Source: Brienomyrus brachyistius (Eukaryota > Chordata > Actinopteri > Osteoglossiformes > Mormyridae). From it: a stretch of 64,000 nucleotides of DNA. The notes under the pieces were generated by a model. It was not told where the DNA came from. It searched no databases and saw nothing but the letters and a program-made list of their open reading frames with translations. The stretch is taken from the NCBI RefSeq assembly GCF_023856365.1, contig NC_064548.1, forward strand, positions 1,116,001 through 1,180,000, given 5' to 3'. This document shows, piece after piece, positions 44,674 through 55,879 of this stretch. The position numbers and the translations under genes were made by a program. Position 1 is the first letter of the stretch. The number at the start of each line of letters is the position of its first letter.

Positions 44674-45118
44674 GTGTGTTTGGTAATGATGGGTGTGAAT
44701 GGTGTGTGTAAGTGGTGTGTGTGTGTGTGTGTGTGTATGAGTGGTGATTGAATGGTGTGTGTGAGGTAATGGCGTGTGAGTGAATGGTGTGTGTGAGTGA
44801 CAGGTGTGTGAATGGTGTGTGTGAGGTAATGGCATGTGAGTGTGAGTGGTAATGGCGTGTGTGAGTGAATGGTGTGTGTGAGTATATGGTGTATGTGAAT
44901 GGTCTATGTGTGTGTGAATGGTGTGTGAGTGACTGGTGTGTGTCTGGTGTTTATGAATGGTGTGTGTGAGTGAATGCTGTGTGAATGGTGTTTATGAATG
45001 GTGTGTGTGTGAGTGAATGCTGTGTGAGTGACTGGTGTGTGAATGGTGTTTATGAATGGTGTGTGAATGAATGGTGAGTTTTTGTGTGTGTGTTTTGTGT
45101 GTGTGTGTGTGTGAATGA
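44670..45118. repeat. CA-rich minisatellite (right)
   Basis: Mirror of 13955-14400, a TG-rich run on the plus strand. Small length differences from the left copy near 45085-45115. Confidence 0.9.
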
Positions 45119-45328
45119 TCTGTGTGTGTGAGCCTGCCCTGTGATGGGTTGGTGTCCCATCCTGGGTTGTTCCCTGCCTCGTGCCTGTAGCCTCTGGGAT
45201 CCATCTGACCGCCTGTTCCAAAAGGCAAATTGATCCCCACATCCCTGAACAGGAGAAGCGGTTTTAGAAAATGGATAAATGTTCCCAGAGGTGTGAGGCA
45301 ACAGTGCTAACCACTGTACCATGCATAT
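45115..45328. mobile_element. Rearranged DANA-like SINE pieces (right)
   Basis: Mirror of 13745-13955, with the same head and body fragments. Confidence 0.65.
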
Positions 45329-45382
45329 GTATAGGATATGTAGAAGAATACCTGTTGCAGTTATCTGATGTGTGTGTTTTTC

Positions 45383-45574
45383 ACTCTCCCTGCCGGCCCC
45401 TGGAGGTTTGGGCTTCCCCTTTGAGTCTGGTGCCTCCCAAGGTTTCTTCCTTCTAGGGAGTTTTTCCTTGCCACTGTCGCCTATGGCTTACTCACTGGGG
45501 GCTTTGGGTGGGGGTGCTCTAAAGCGCTTTGAGACAATGTAATGTTGTGATATCGTGCTATACTTTGTTGTGTA
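45383..45574 (+). mobile_element. Old L2-type LINE 3' end (right)
   Basis: Mirror of 13499-13690 with the same 3' landmarks. Confidence 0.8.
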
Positions 45575-46595
45575 ATTTTATATTTACTCATGCAAATAAA
45601 TAATTGTTTGATAACAAAAAGCACTTGTTTCATTCTTTTTACTGCGAGCATATCAGTCACTTCCCTTGTGCTCCTGCATTCAAAAATGAAAGTTTGTCCT
45701 GCCCTGCACTTAATTGCCATGGATTCTACGGGAATGCAGACCTCTACTTTGGTGGAATCCTGCTGTTGTACATGGTCTGCTCAAACGCTTTCACATTGTG
45801 TACAAGCAGATTTGTTTCTGTATCTCTGTAGAGAAGCATTCTTTTCTTCTACCTGGCAAATCCACAAATATAATAGCAATCCACCAAGGTGCAAGTGCAC
45901 CTAGCTCTTAAAGAAAATGTTAGAAAAAATTAGTTTATAGCATGTTTAAAGCATAAACACAGCAGTGACTGAGTACATCCCTTGTGGACCAGGCGCCTGG
46001 CTTTGACTATTTTTCTGCCATTAAACTAGCAAAGGTGGCTTGGCCATGACGTAAAATAACTTGTGCCTTTAAATTGTTAAAAAAAAGTCCTGTGTGTTGT
46101 AAAGTGAGGTATGAAACAGATACCAGGTCGTTTCAGTAACGGTCAGCGTACGTTTTCTTCATGTGATTTTGTGGTTTCAAATGTTTCATTGGAATCAATA
46201 GTATTTGCCAATTCCAGTTGCCAGGTAACTTCAATAATTTGAATAGAATACATGATAACATTTTAAACTAGATTAGTTAATTGTTATTTTTCTGTTTAAA
46301 AAAGACAACTGCTGTAATTTACATACGACAAAACCTGTAAAAGACATTTTGGAATTCTTTTCTAAATGAAATGAAGGTACTTTGTTACTCCCCTTGGGGA
46401 AATTCTATTTTCACCTACCCCATTTTGCCCTACTTGACACATGGGCACAGACGAAGGTGACAGCAAGCCTGGCAGCAAAGGGCAGCCACCTGTAGGGACA
46501 CCCATGGAGCTGGGGGTTTTACAGTGATTAACAGCAATTTTGCAATACTTTTCTGGCAGTTTTTTTTGCTAGGAATTTACAGTCAATTCTACACT

Positions 46596-47069
46596 GAAAC
46601 AGACGTCATTCCTAAGCGCAGCATGGACTGCTTCCGGACACAGTATCAAATGCGACTTCCAGAGTCACTTGAGTAAGCTGGAGATGCTACATCCCCGGGT
46701 AAGATTACCTGCAGTAGGCAGCCTACCAAAAGAGGGCCTTTCCTGTTCCCTTGGTGAATTAGAAAACCAGTGGAGAGAGCTCTCCTGTTGCAGTTTCACA
46801 GAGATGAACAACATGGAGAACTTTGGATTGAGGTTTTGCAGTATGAGGGTGCTGAAGGAAAAAGGAGTTTTAAAGACATTGGTCTGCCTGTACTGCAGAT
46901 TTTGTCTCTGCCCATTTCAGATGTTCATGTAAAGCGTGAATTTACTAATGTGACATTCCTTAAATATAACCACCGAAACAGAACGGTTGTAAATTTGCTG
47001 TCCAGATTGGTAGATGTACAACTTGGACTGCAAAGAGATGGACTGACACAGAGGCGGAGCTATGGATAG
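46596..47069 (+). pseudogene. hAT/zf-BED transposase C-terminal relic (right)
   Basis: Mirror of 12002-12475 with the same C-terminal dimerisation pattern in frame 46770-47069. Upstream damage is shared with the left copy. Confidence 0.65.
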
Positions 47070-47496
47070 GCCTGGGTGGGATTGACAGCTGGGCCCACCC
47101 ATTCAGATTAATGAAATTACATTTTTTATATATAAATTACCGGCTTCTAACTGTTCCTATACATCACTGTTGTTACTGTGGCAAGTACAATAGAATGTGT
47201 GAGCTCCCTCTAGTGGTGCTCTAGGTAGAACACCACAGTCGTAGGTGTATTAGGAGCAGGAGCAGGATTAAAACTGCATCTTTTTCATTGACGGTGCATT
47301 TCCTGCGTGAACGAAACTGGTTGCTACCGCGCGAACTTTTAAACCATAGCTATTACCTAAATAATAATTAGAATTAAGCAATCAGGAAAATCTTGGCAAG
47401 CTTAGTAGTCTCTTGATAATCTTCCAAAGCACGACGGATTAATCGCCTCTGCCCCCGGAGTTTTTCCCCGCTAAACGTAAGTATAAGTATATCACT

Positions 47497-48369
47497 ATGG
47501 CTCCTGTCGTTTGCTCCGAGTGCAGTATGTTTAGTTATTCTTCTCCCGTCATTAGTGGTACGTTTGTCTGCGATAAGTGTCAGCTAGTTGCCAGGCTGAC
47601 GGAGAAGATCGCAGACTTAGAGGGACGTATCCGGACGTTACGGGAGATTCAGGAGAGTGAGAGTTTTATTGACGCAGTGTTAGCGGCTCCGGATATGTCT
47701 GCTATAGTGAGCCAGTCTCCCCCCGCTCCGGCAGCAGGGCCTTCGCAGCAAGGCGAGTGGGTGACGACCCGGCGGCATAGCCGTAAGTCCAAACAGGACT
47801 CACACCGGCACCATTCACCCATTTACGTTTCCAACAGGTTCTCCCCACTCAGTGAAACACCCACTGAGCCGCCTGTTGAAAGTGCTCTGGTAATCGGCGA
47901 TTCTATGTTAAGAAACGTGAGAGTAGCGACTCCAGCAGCTGTAGTTAATTGTCTCCCTGGTGCCAGAGCGACCGACATCTTATCAAACTTAAAAGTGCTG
48001 GCTAAGAGTAAACGTAAGTATTCGCATACTGTTATCCACGTCGGCACTAATGATGTCCGATTGAGGCAATCGGAGATCACTAAAGCAAATTTCATAAAGG
48101 TGTGCAGCCTTGCGAAGAAGATGTCCGCGTCAGTAACATGCTCTGGCCCCATCCCTGCTAGACGTGGCGACGAAATATACAGCAGATTATCGTCGCTGCA
48201 TCGCTGGCTGTCGGAATGGTGCCCGATAAATGGTGTGGGTTATATAGACCATTGGCGGACGCTCTGGGGTAGGCCTTGGCTTTTGAAGAGGGACGGTATT
48301 CACCCCTCGTGGGCTGGCGCCGATCTCCTGTCAAAAAGCATAGCTCGTAGTCTTAAGGCAGATCGCTGA
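47497..48369 (+). CDS. L2 ORF1: zinc ribbon, coiled coil, SGNH esterase (right)
   Basis: 290 aa, the same architecture as 20954-21826. Three amino-acid differences are visible (H to Y near residue 110, I to T in SH-VIH, F to L in WRT-WG). All esterase blocks are intact. The stop is again TGA CTA, with ORF2 in the same frame. Confidence 0.9.
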   Translation: MAPVVCSECSMFSYSSPVISGTFVCDKCQLVARLTEKIADLEGRIRTLREIQESESFIDAVLAAPDMSAIVSQSPPAPAAGPSQQGEWVTTRRHSRKSKQDSHRHHSPIYVSNRFSPLSETPTEPPVESALVIGDSMLRNVRVATPAAVVNCLPGARATDILSNLKVLAKSKRKYSHTVIHVGTNDVRLRQSEITKANFIKVCSLAKKMSASVTCSGPIPARRGDEIYSRLSSLHRWLSEWCPINGVGYIDHWRTLWGRPWLLKRDGIHPSWAGADLLSKSIARSLKADR

Positions 48370-48422
48370 CTAACCAGAGCCAAGCCAAGGCGGCAGGCAA
48401 ACCGGCTTAACCGACCGCCTGC
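48367..48422 (+). promoter_or_regulatory. Candidate stop-readthrough signal between L2 ORF1 and ORF2 (right)
   Basis: The same TGA CTA and the same downstream GCAGGC/GCCTGC stem as in the left L2, unchanged between the two independent insertions. Confidence 0.45.
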
Positions 48423-51400
48423 TAGTCGCTTAAAGTCGTCACCCAAGGTTCATATTATTGAGACTGTGTCTGTTCCCCGCGGTTTTAATCGTGGGGGTTC
48501 ATTCCACCGTAGTGCATGTCTTAAAAACCTTAGAGAAATTAGACCTAATTCACTTCTGGATAGTAGGTGTAATGTAAACCTAAAACTTGGACTCCTGAAC
48601 ATCAGATCGCTGGCACCTAAGACATTGCTCGTAAATGAAATCATTACTGATTTTAATCTTGGTGCCCTATGTCTTACTGAGACTTGGCTTAAACCAAACG
48701 AGTTCTTGGCACTAAATGAATCCACTCCAGCTGAATATAGTTATAAGCATAATCCTCGACCCAATCGTAAAGGTGGCGGGGTTGCTGCAATATTTAAGAC
48801 CGACCTAGGAGTGCATGAAAATAGTGGTTATAGCTTTAGCACGTTTGAAATTATTATTCTTAGTCTTGCTAGCATATCTAAGTGTAGTTCTACACCTCCA
48901 ATCATCATTGCTATTGTGTATAGACCGCCTGGCCCCTATAGCAATTTTCTTAAGGAATTTGCAGATTTCCTAACAAACTTGGTGGTTACTACCGACAAGG
49001 CCGTGATTGTTGGTGATTTTAATATTCATATGGAAAACGATAGTGATCCATTAACAAAAGCATTTACAACCATTCTTGACTCTGCCAGTGTACATCAGAA
49101 TGTAACTGGGCCGACTCATGCCTGTAACCACACCCTGGACTTGATCCTTAGTCATGGTGTCATGGTAGAACACATATCAATTATCCCTCAGAATCCTCTA
49201 CTTTCGGATCATTACCTTTTAACATTTCAAATACAACATAACCCCCCTAAGGCCCCAGGTCAGAGGTACAATACTAGACGTTCTATAGCCTCATTATCCG
49301 CCGCAACTTTTCTCGATCAGCTCCCACAGTCCTTCAACCTTACCTCTGAAGCGTCAAGTGTAAATGAACTTGAACAGGTAACCGTGAACATGGTGGAATC
49401 ATTTCGTACCACTCTTGATCATGTAGCGCCACTCAAGAAAATAAAACATAGAGATAAGAAACCTGCCCCCTGGTACTCTGACCGTACACGGGAACTTAAA
49501 CAAGCTTCACGCAAGCTAGAACGCAAATGGCGGTCAACAAAACTAGAAGTTTTTAGATCTGCCTGGAAAGAGAGCCTGTCTAAGTATAGACAAGCACTAG
49601 TGACTGCTAGGTCTGTGTATCTCTCTAAACTAATAGAAGAGAACAAAACCAATCCTAAATTCCTGTTTGAATCTGTATCTAGGTTAACAAAGAATCCTTC
49701 AATGTTAAACTCACAAGTCCCAGAAGCTCTTAGGAGTGATGACTTTATTGCGTTTTTTAATAATAAAATAACTACTATTAGACATACCATCACTAGCACG
49801 CCCACAGCTGCACACAATCACCAATCTTCTGTTAGTGCTAGTGCTATTAGTACTAATGGTAACACCTTTGAATGTTTCTCTCCTGTAGTACGGACAGAAC
49901 TCCTTAAGTTAATTTCCTCTGGCAAACCCACTACTAGCCTTGTTCACCCAATACCCACCAGTCTACTTAAGGAAATCACACCACTGATTAGCACCACATT
50001 GTTAAACTTGTTAAACTCATCTCTTAGGCTTGGATATGTTCCTATATCTTTTTTGTGAATGTAAATGGCTGTTATTAGACCTATCCTAAAGAAGCCAAAT
50101 CTTGAACCTAGTGACTTAGGACACTATAGACCCATCTCAAATCTTCCCTTCATTTCTAAAATTCTGGAGAAAGTTGTTGCTCACCAGCTGTCTTCCTTTC
50201 TTCAGGAAAATAATGCTAACGAACTATATCAGTCTGGTTTCAGACCCAATCATAGCACAGAAACGGCCTTAGTCAAAGTCATGAACGACTTGCTTATGGC
50301 TTCCGACCGTGGCTGTATATCGCTATTATTCTTACTGGATCTAACTGCAGCATTCGATACTGTAGACCATAATATTCTTCTGGACCGGCTGGAAACATTG
50401 ATTGGCATTAAAGGGACAGCACTCCTGTGGTTTCGTTCCTATTTAACTGATCGTTACCAGTTTGTCCATGTAAACAATGAGTCATCAAAAGCCACTAAAG
50501 TAAGATATGGTGTCCCACAGGGATCAGTGTTGGGCCCACTACTGTTCAATCTATATATGCTACCACTTGGTAACATTATTAGAAACTACGGTATTAATTT
50601 TCATTGTTATGCTGATGATACACAATTGTATCTATCTGTCAAACCTAGCGACGCATCCCAGCTCTCTTCCTTAGCCGACTGTCTGCTAGACATTCGTTGT
50701 TGGATGGCAAGGAATTTCCTCATGTTAAATACAGAAAAAACTGAGGTTCTTTTAATCGGTCCTAAGGATGCTCGTAATAAGTTTGTAAACCCCAACCCTA
50801 GCGGCCTCCCTACTCAGTTTAAAACAGTGGTCAGAGATCTTGGTGTCCTGGTAGACTCCGACCTCTGCTTCAGTGCTCACATAAATAGCATTACCAGTAC
50901 AGCATTTTACCATCTACGGAACATAGCCAAGCTTCGGAAGATGCTTTCCTTTCAAGATGCAGAGAAACTAATACATGCCTTTATAACTTCCAGGTTGGAC
51001 TACTGTAATGCCCTCCTTTCGGGTTGTCCATCTGGATCCTTACATAAACTTCAGTTAGTACAAAATGCAGCAGCCAGAGTTCTCACAAAAACTAAAAAAA
51101 TTGATCACATTAGCCCTATACTGTCCTCCCTGCACTGGCTACCAGTGAAATCTAGGATTGACTACAAAATACTGCTATTAACCTACAAAGCTCTGAATGG
51201 CCTTGCACCACAATATCTTAATGATCTTCTGGTCCCTTACAACCCTTCTCGCCTGCTTCGATCACAAGGAGCAGGATATCTGTTAGTTCCTAGAGTAGAC
51301 AGGACTACGGCAGGCTGCAGAGCATTCTCTTACAGAGCTCCGCAGCTGTGGAATGGTCTCCCGGGGGATGTGCGGGATTCAGGCACACTCTCGCTATTCA

Positions 51401-51483
51401 AGTCTAGATTAAAAACGCACTTGTATAGTTTAGCGTATAGGAAACCTAGTTCTAGTTCCAGCTGGTTGCTCACTCCCAATTAG
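48370..51483 (+). pseudogene. L2 ORF2: endonuclease plus reverse transcriptase, interrupted (right)
   Basis: Open from the ORF1 stop through the endonuclease (to about 49210) and into the linker before RT. At 50053-50064 this copy differs from the left one by a 9-bp net insertion that brings in TGA (50056-50058) and TAA (50062-50064) in frame. The frame then resumes at 50065 and stays open to 51483 with [12 protein letters not shown] and CYADDTQLY. The two copies thus carry different ORF2 lesions in otherwise matching sequence. Confidence 0.9.
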
Positions 51484-52745
51484 ACTAACAGTATGAGGTG
51501 AAGAGCTGGGTGGGGATCGGTGCCCTTGGCTTTGGATAAACTGATGCGTCAGTGCTGTCGCTCTAGCCTTTCACTAGAGTGTTGATGTTCAGGGAGTCCC
51601 CATGCCTGTGTTCCCGCCTGTCTCTCCCTCTTTCTCATGCTGCTATAGCCAGATCTGCCGGAGCCTAGATGAATATTGCACTCAATCATTTTGCTTGCAC
51701 TGCCTCTAGTTTCCTCAACTCTGGCTAATACACTATTTTCTTACTTCCTCCCCCACCCCTTCTGGGGTGTGCTGCCTGGAGAACCATAACATCGAGGAAT
51801 TTATGCTTCTGCTGCCTGCAAGACCACTACCTCCATTTCCGGCAACTACCCTCCAGCCTGCCTGCCCTTGGCTCACGGATGCCTCTCCTTCCTCCCCTGC
51901 ATATTAGCTTAAACTATATAATTCTTGTTTTGTTTGATTTTTCTGCTGGCCCCTGGAGGATGGGCCCCCCCTTTGGGTCTGGTTCCTCCCAAGGTTTCTT
52001 CCTCTTAGGGAGTTTTTCCTTGCCACCGTTGCCTTTGGCTTACTCACTGGGGGGTCTTTACGTGGCAGAAATGTAAAGCGCATTGAGACAATGTAATGTT
52101 GTGATAATGCGCTATATAAATAAAATTGCATTGCATTGCATTGCATTATTGTTGCAGTCACCATGTTGTAAATATATAAGCCAATTTAAGAAAATTTGGG
52201 GTAATGAGTTTCACTCAGAAGTCCATCCATCAGCCACTTTTCCATATTTAAAGGCTGCAGGAGGATGCTCACATGGAAAAAAAAGACTAATTCATTTCTT
52301 TATCCAAAACTATTTCTTTCCTCATTCATTAAAACGAAAAGAGCTTTAACTTGTGCGTGCATTGCTTCATTTTAAGCAGCATTATGGAGTATCATTGAAG
52401 ATAGAAAAGTTTATGAAGGGTCTGATTTTCGACATCTTTTACTCCTGGTTTGGGCTATAAAATTGGAAGGAGTTGCCAAACATGACCGTGCAGGGTCTGC
52501 GCTGTTCTCATCTGTGAACAGTGTGTGGGTTTGTGGGTCAGGCATAAATTTGGGGGGAGGGGCTCCCTCCAGCATTAAAATAGGGAGATATCCCCCAAAA
52601 TAATATAATTCTTCATATTCAAAAAAGTACAGATAAAATTAATCTATCTCACCAGTTAATGTAAAGTTTTTTCACCCCAAGCACACCTACCCTTCCCGAA
52701 AATGGTTTAGTCTGAAGTCCTGCTCTGGGGTACGTTTCCTATACC

Positions 52746-53637
52746 ATGATGCACTTTGCAAAAGACAAATATATATCAGGAAAATATATAGCAGGAGATA
52801 AAAGAAAAAAGATACATTCTGCGGGCCATGGCTGCTGCCGCCTGGCAGAGGGTATGAGGAGGAAGTGCAGGGACGATGTCAGCATCACCAAAAGGATGGT
52901 TGCAGCACTCTGGAGGGAGCAGGTGAGGTGGGCTGGGGGGAGCACCAGTCTGCATTCTCTCACTCCTGGGGAGGACCGAGTATTGGCCATCCTAGATCTC
53001 AGAAGCACTTGAGGGAGTCCCGGGGTGCATAAATCTCTGTAGTCTACCCACCTCCCAGACATCTGTGCTTTCTACTCCCCAGCCACTTCCTCTTGGCCCA
53101 CCAACATTTGTCCCCCTGTAGTGTGATCACCAGGGTTCCTCAATGTGTGGCACCTCCACACCTGGCTCCTCTACATCAGCCATCCCTCCTATAGGCCCCT
53201 CTACATCAGGGCGACACTGTCCCCTGAGTCCCCAGAATACCTTTCAGTCTGGTAGATCACCAAACCCCAACCATCCTGCTTCCTTGTCACCACACGCCCC
53301 TCCTTCCCCCCACGCACTCAAGCCCACTGGTGCAGAAACATTCGCTGCCAATGTAGTGAAGAGCTCCTCAGGTCTGAAGGTGGAAAAAATATCTGTTCTG
53401 AGGGGCATCCGGGAGGAACCGGCAGCCCTGATGGAGCAGTATGAAAGACACCATAAAGAGGTGATCGCCTACCGGAGAGAGACACTGGCCTTACTGGCCC
53501 AAAGGGTCAGGAGGCCCAGTGTGACAATATACTGTATCTCCCCACCTCTTAATGTCAAGGGCGCCTCCAAGGGGCGGCCACATCCCTCCTTGGAAACCTC
53601 TGGCCACCCCTGTGGCAGCCCCCAAATATGGCTGTAG
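52746..53637 (+). pseudogene. Harbinger-type Myb/SANT-like protein relic (right)
   Basis: Mirror of 10330-11221: frames 52746-53012 and 53143-53637, with the same frameshift and the same C-terminal helix. I see no arm-specific damage. Confidence 0.55.
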
Positions 53638-53776
53638 AGAGATTGTTTTATAGCGAAAGCTGTGGTGCACTCAGGGACCATTAACTGTGTAGCACCTGGG
53701 GCCTGCATCATGAAACTGAAAGTCTGAGTTAGAACAAAAGTTTTAGCCTAATAAAGTCAAACAAATGCAATGCGCG

Positions 53777-53985
53777 ATCATAAAAATCATGCCTGTAAGA
53801 AGGCTCCTGCAGTTTTAAGGGCGCACCGGTGCATGCAAAGGACTGTGGGTGCACTGTGGGGACACCGAGGCACGCGCTGACAGCGTGTTAGAACTTAAAG
53901 TTTTTCCTGGTCAGCAATATATGGAAGTCCTTACATTATATGTATGTATTAAGTTATATAATTGTGCTATGTGATTACCGAATGA
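53777..53985. other. Segment present only in the right arm (~209 bp)
   Basis: The left arm at about 10160-10200 runs straight from ATGCGC into AATAACTCATTTAGTTTGG, whereas the right arm carries about 209 extra bases between the matching flanks. No ORF, terminal repeats or target-site duplication are obvious. It may be an insertion on the right or a deletion on the left. Confidence 0.6.
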
Positions 53986-54442
53986 CGCTAAACTCATTTA
54001 GTTTGGCTTTAATTATGCTGATGTTTAATGCCGGTGTTGTGCTGCAAACTGCCCCTCTGCCACGGATTGTAATCTTTCATTTTAAAGGAAGTGTAACTTC
54101 ATTTATCTTGCTTTAAGCAAACTGAAAACTCACATTACTTGTTTATTATGATATTTTACAGACAAACCTGAAGTTAAGATTAACTACCTCCTGTAAAACG
54201 TCGCAAATGTGACATCATTTAAAGGCGACAGTAATGCTTCGCTTTTCGACGACAGACGCCTTCAGTCGCAAGAAGTGTTTCATTTTCTTGAATAATATTT
54301 TTGATACTTTGTTGAATTAATTCTGCCTCGATATTTTTGATATTCTGTCTTCTTTTCATACTTATAATGCGGCGAATAGCTTCATACTCGGCACATCACA
54401 CCTGGAAATAAAATAACATCGAACTAAGCAACAGAAGTAATC

Positions 54443-55596
54443 AGAACATAAGAACATAAGAACTATACAAACGAGAGGAGGCCATTCGGCCCATCAAGCT
54501 CGCTTGGGGAGAACTAAACTAATAGCTCAGAGTCGTTAAAATCTTATCTAGCTCTGATTTAAAGGAACCCAAGGATTCAGCTTGCACTACATTATCAGGA
54601 AGGCTATTCCATACTCTGACTACACGCTGCGTAAAGAAGTGCTTCCTTAAATCCAGCTTGAAATGTTCTCCCGCTAATTTCCACCTATGGCCACGAGTTC
54701 GTGTATTTAAACTAATGCTGAAGTAACTATTTGGTTGAACAGCATCCAAACCTGTTAGAATCTTATATACCTAGATCATGTCCCCCCTCAATCTCCTTTG
54801 CTTGAGACTGAACAGATTTAGCTCAAGTAACCGTTCCTCGTATGACATTCCTCTAAGACCAGGAATCATTTTTGTAGCCCTACGCTGCACCTTTTCTAAG
54901 GCCACAATGTCCTTTTTAAGATATGGTGACCAAACCTGCACACAATATTCTAGGTGAGGTCTCACCAAGGAATTGTATAATCTTAGCATTACCTCCCTTG
55001 ACTTAAACTCCACACACCTGGAGATATACCCCAACATCCTATTGGCCTTTTTTATTGCTTCCCCACACTGGCGAGAATGGGACATGGAAGCATCAACATA
55101 CACACCAAGGTCTTTCTCATGATCAGCTACCTTTATTTCAGTGACACCCATGAAATACCTGTACTTTATATTTCTGCTCCCTAGATGGAGTACCTTACAT
55201 TTATCGACGTTAAATTTCATCTGCCAGGTATCGGCCCAGTCACTAATTAAATCAAGATCCTGCTGTAGCTGCTGAGCCACTAATTCAGTATCTGCTACAC
55301 CACCCACCTTGGTGTCATCTGCAAATTTCACCAGTTTACTGTATATATTGGTATCCATATCATTTATGTAAATTAGGAACAATAGTGGTCCTAAAATCGA
55401 ACCCTGCGGTACCCCACTATGAACGCAAGCCCACTGTGACATTGTGCCTCTTATAACTACTCGCTGTTTCCTATCTGTTAACCAGTTATCAATCCAGGTC
55501 GCTACGGTACCTAAAATACCTGTCACTTTGAGTTTAAGTAGGAGCCTCTTGTGGGGGACAACATCAAAAGCCTTTTGGAAATCTAAGTAGATGACA
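54443..55596 (-). mobile_element. Rex1/CR1-like LINE copy A, 5' truncated (right)
   Basis: Mirror of 7274-8427, with the same truncation, the same 3' tail and the same in-frame TAG. Two amino-acid differences from the left copy are visible (R to Q in QQLQ-DL; K to E in VT-IKV). Confidence 0.85.
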
Positions 55597-55879
55597 AGTA
55601 GTCAGCACCCTGCACTTCTTAGTATTTAGAAGTTATGTTTTTCATTGGGTCGAACTTGCTATATCTTGACGTTAAAATTTAGAAAGCTATGTGATTTAAA
55701 AGTACTTTTTTCACTTTAATATGACATTATTTTATTAATGCTATATTATTCGTTAAACTTTTGTTTTAGTAGTGTGTGAGATCACAATCACCAGTTACAG
55801 CTACTCTTTGCTGAAACAGACATTAGACTAATTATGTCTGGATAACTGAGTACATACTGTATTGTGCATTTTTTCCCAG

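Larger units (their letters stand above)
47252..52147 (+). mobile_element. L2-clade LINE, near full length, right arm only
   Basis: A 4.9-kb element of the same family as 20828-25584. It carries about 145 bp of extra 5' sequence (47252-47395) before the shared GCAAGCTTAG. The 3' tail is a run of GCATT. The left arm has the empty site near 11820. The flanking ATTA is a likely short target duplication. It is oriented plus in the window, so relative to the arm its direction is opposite to the left-arm L2. Confidence 0.95.
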
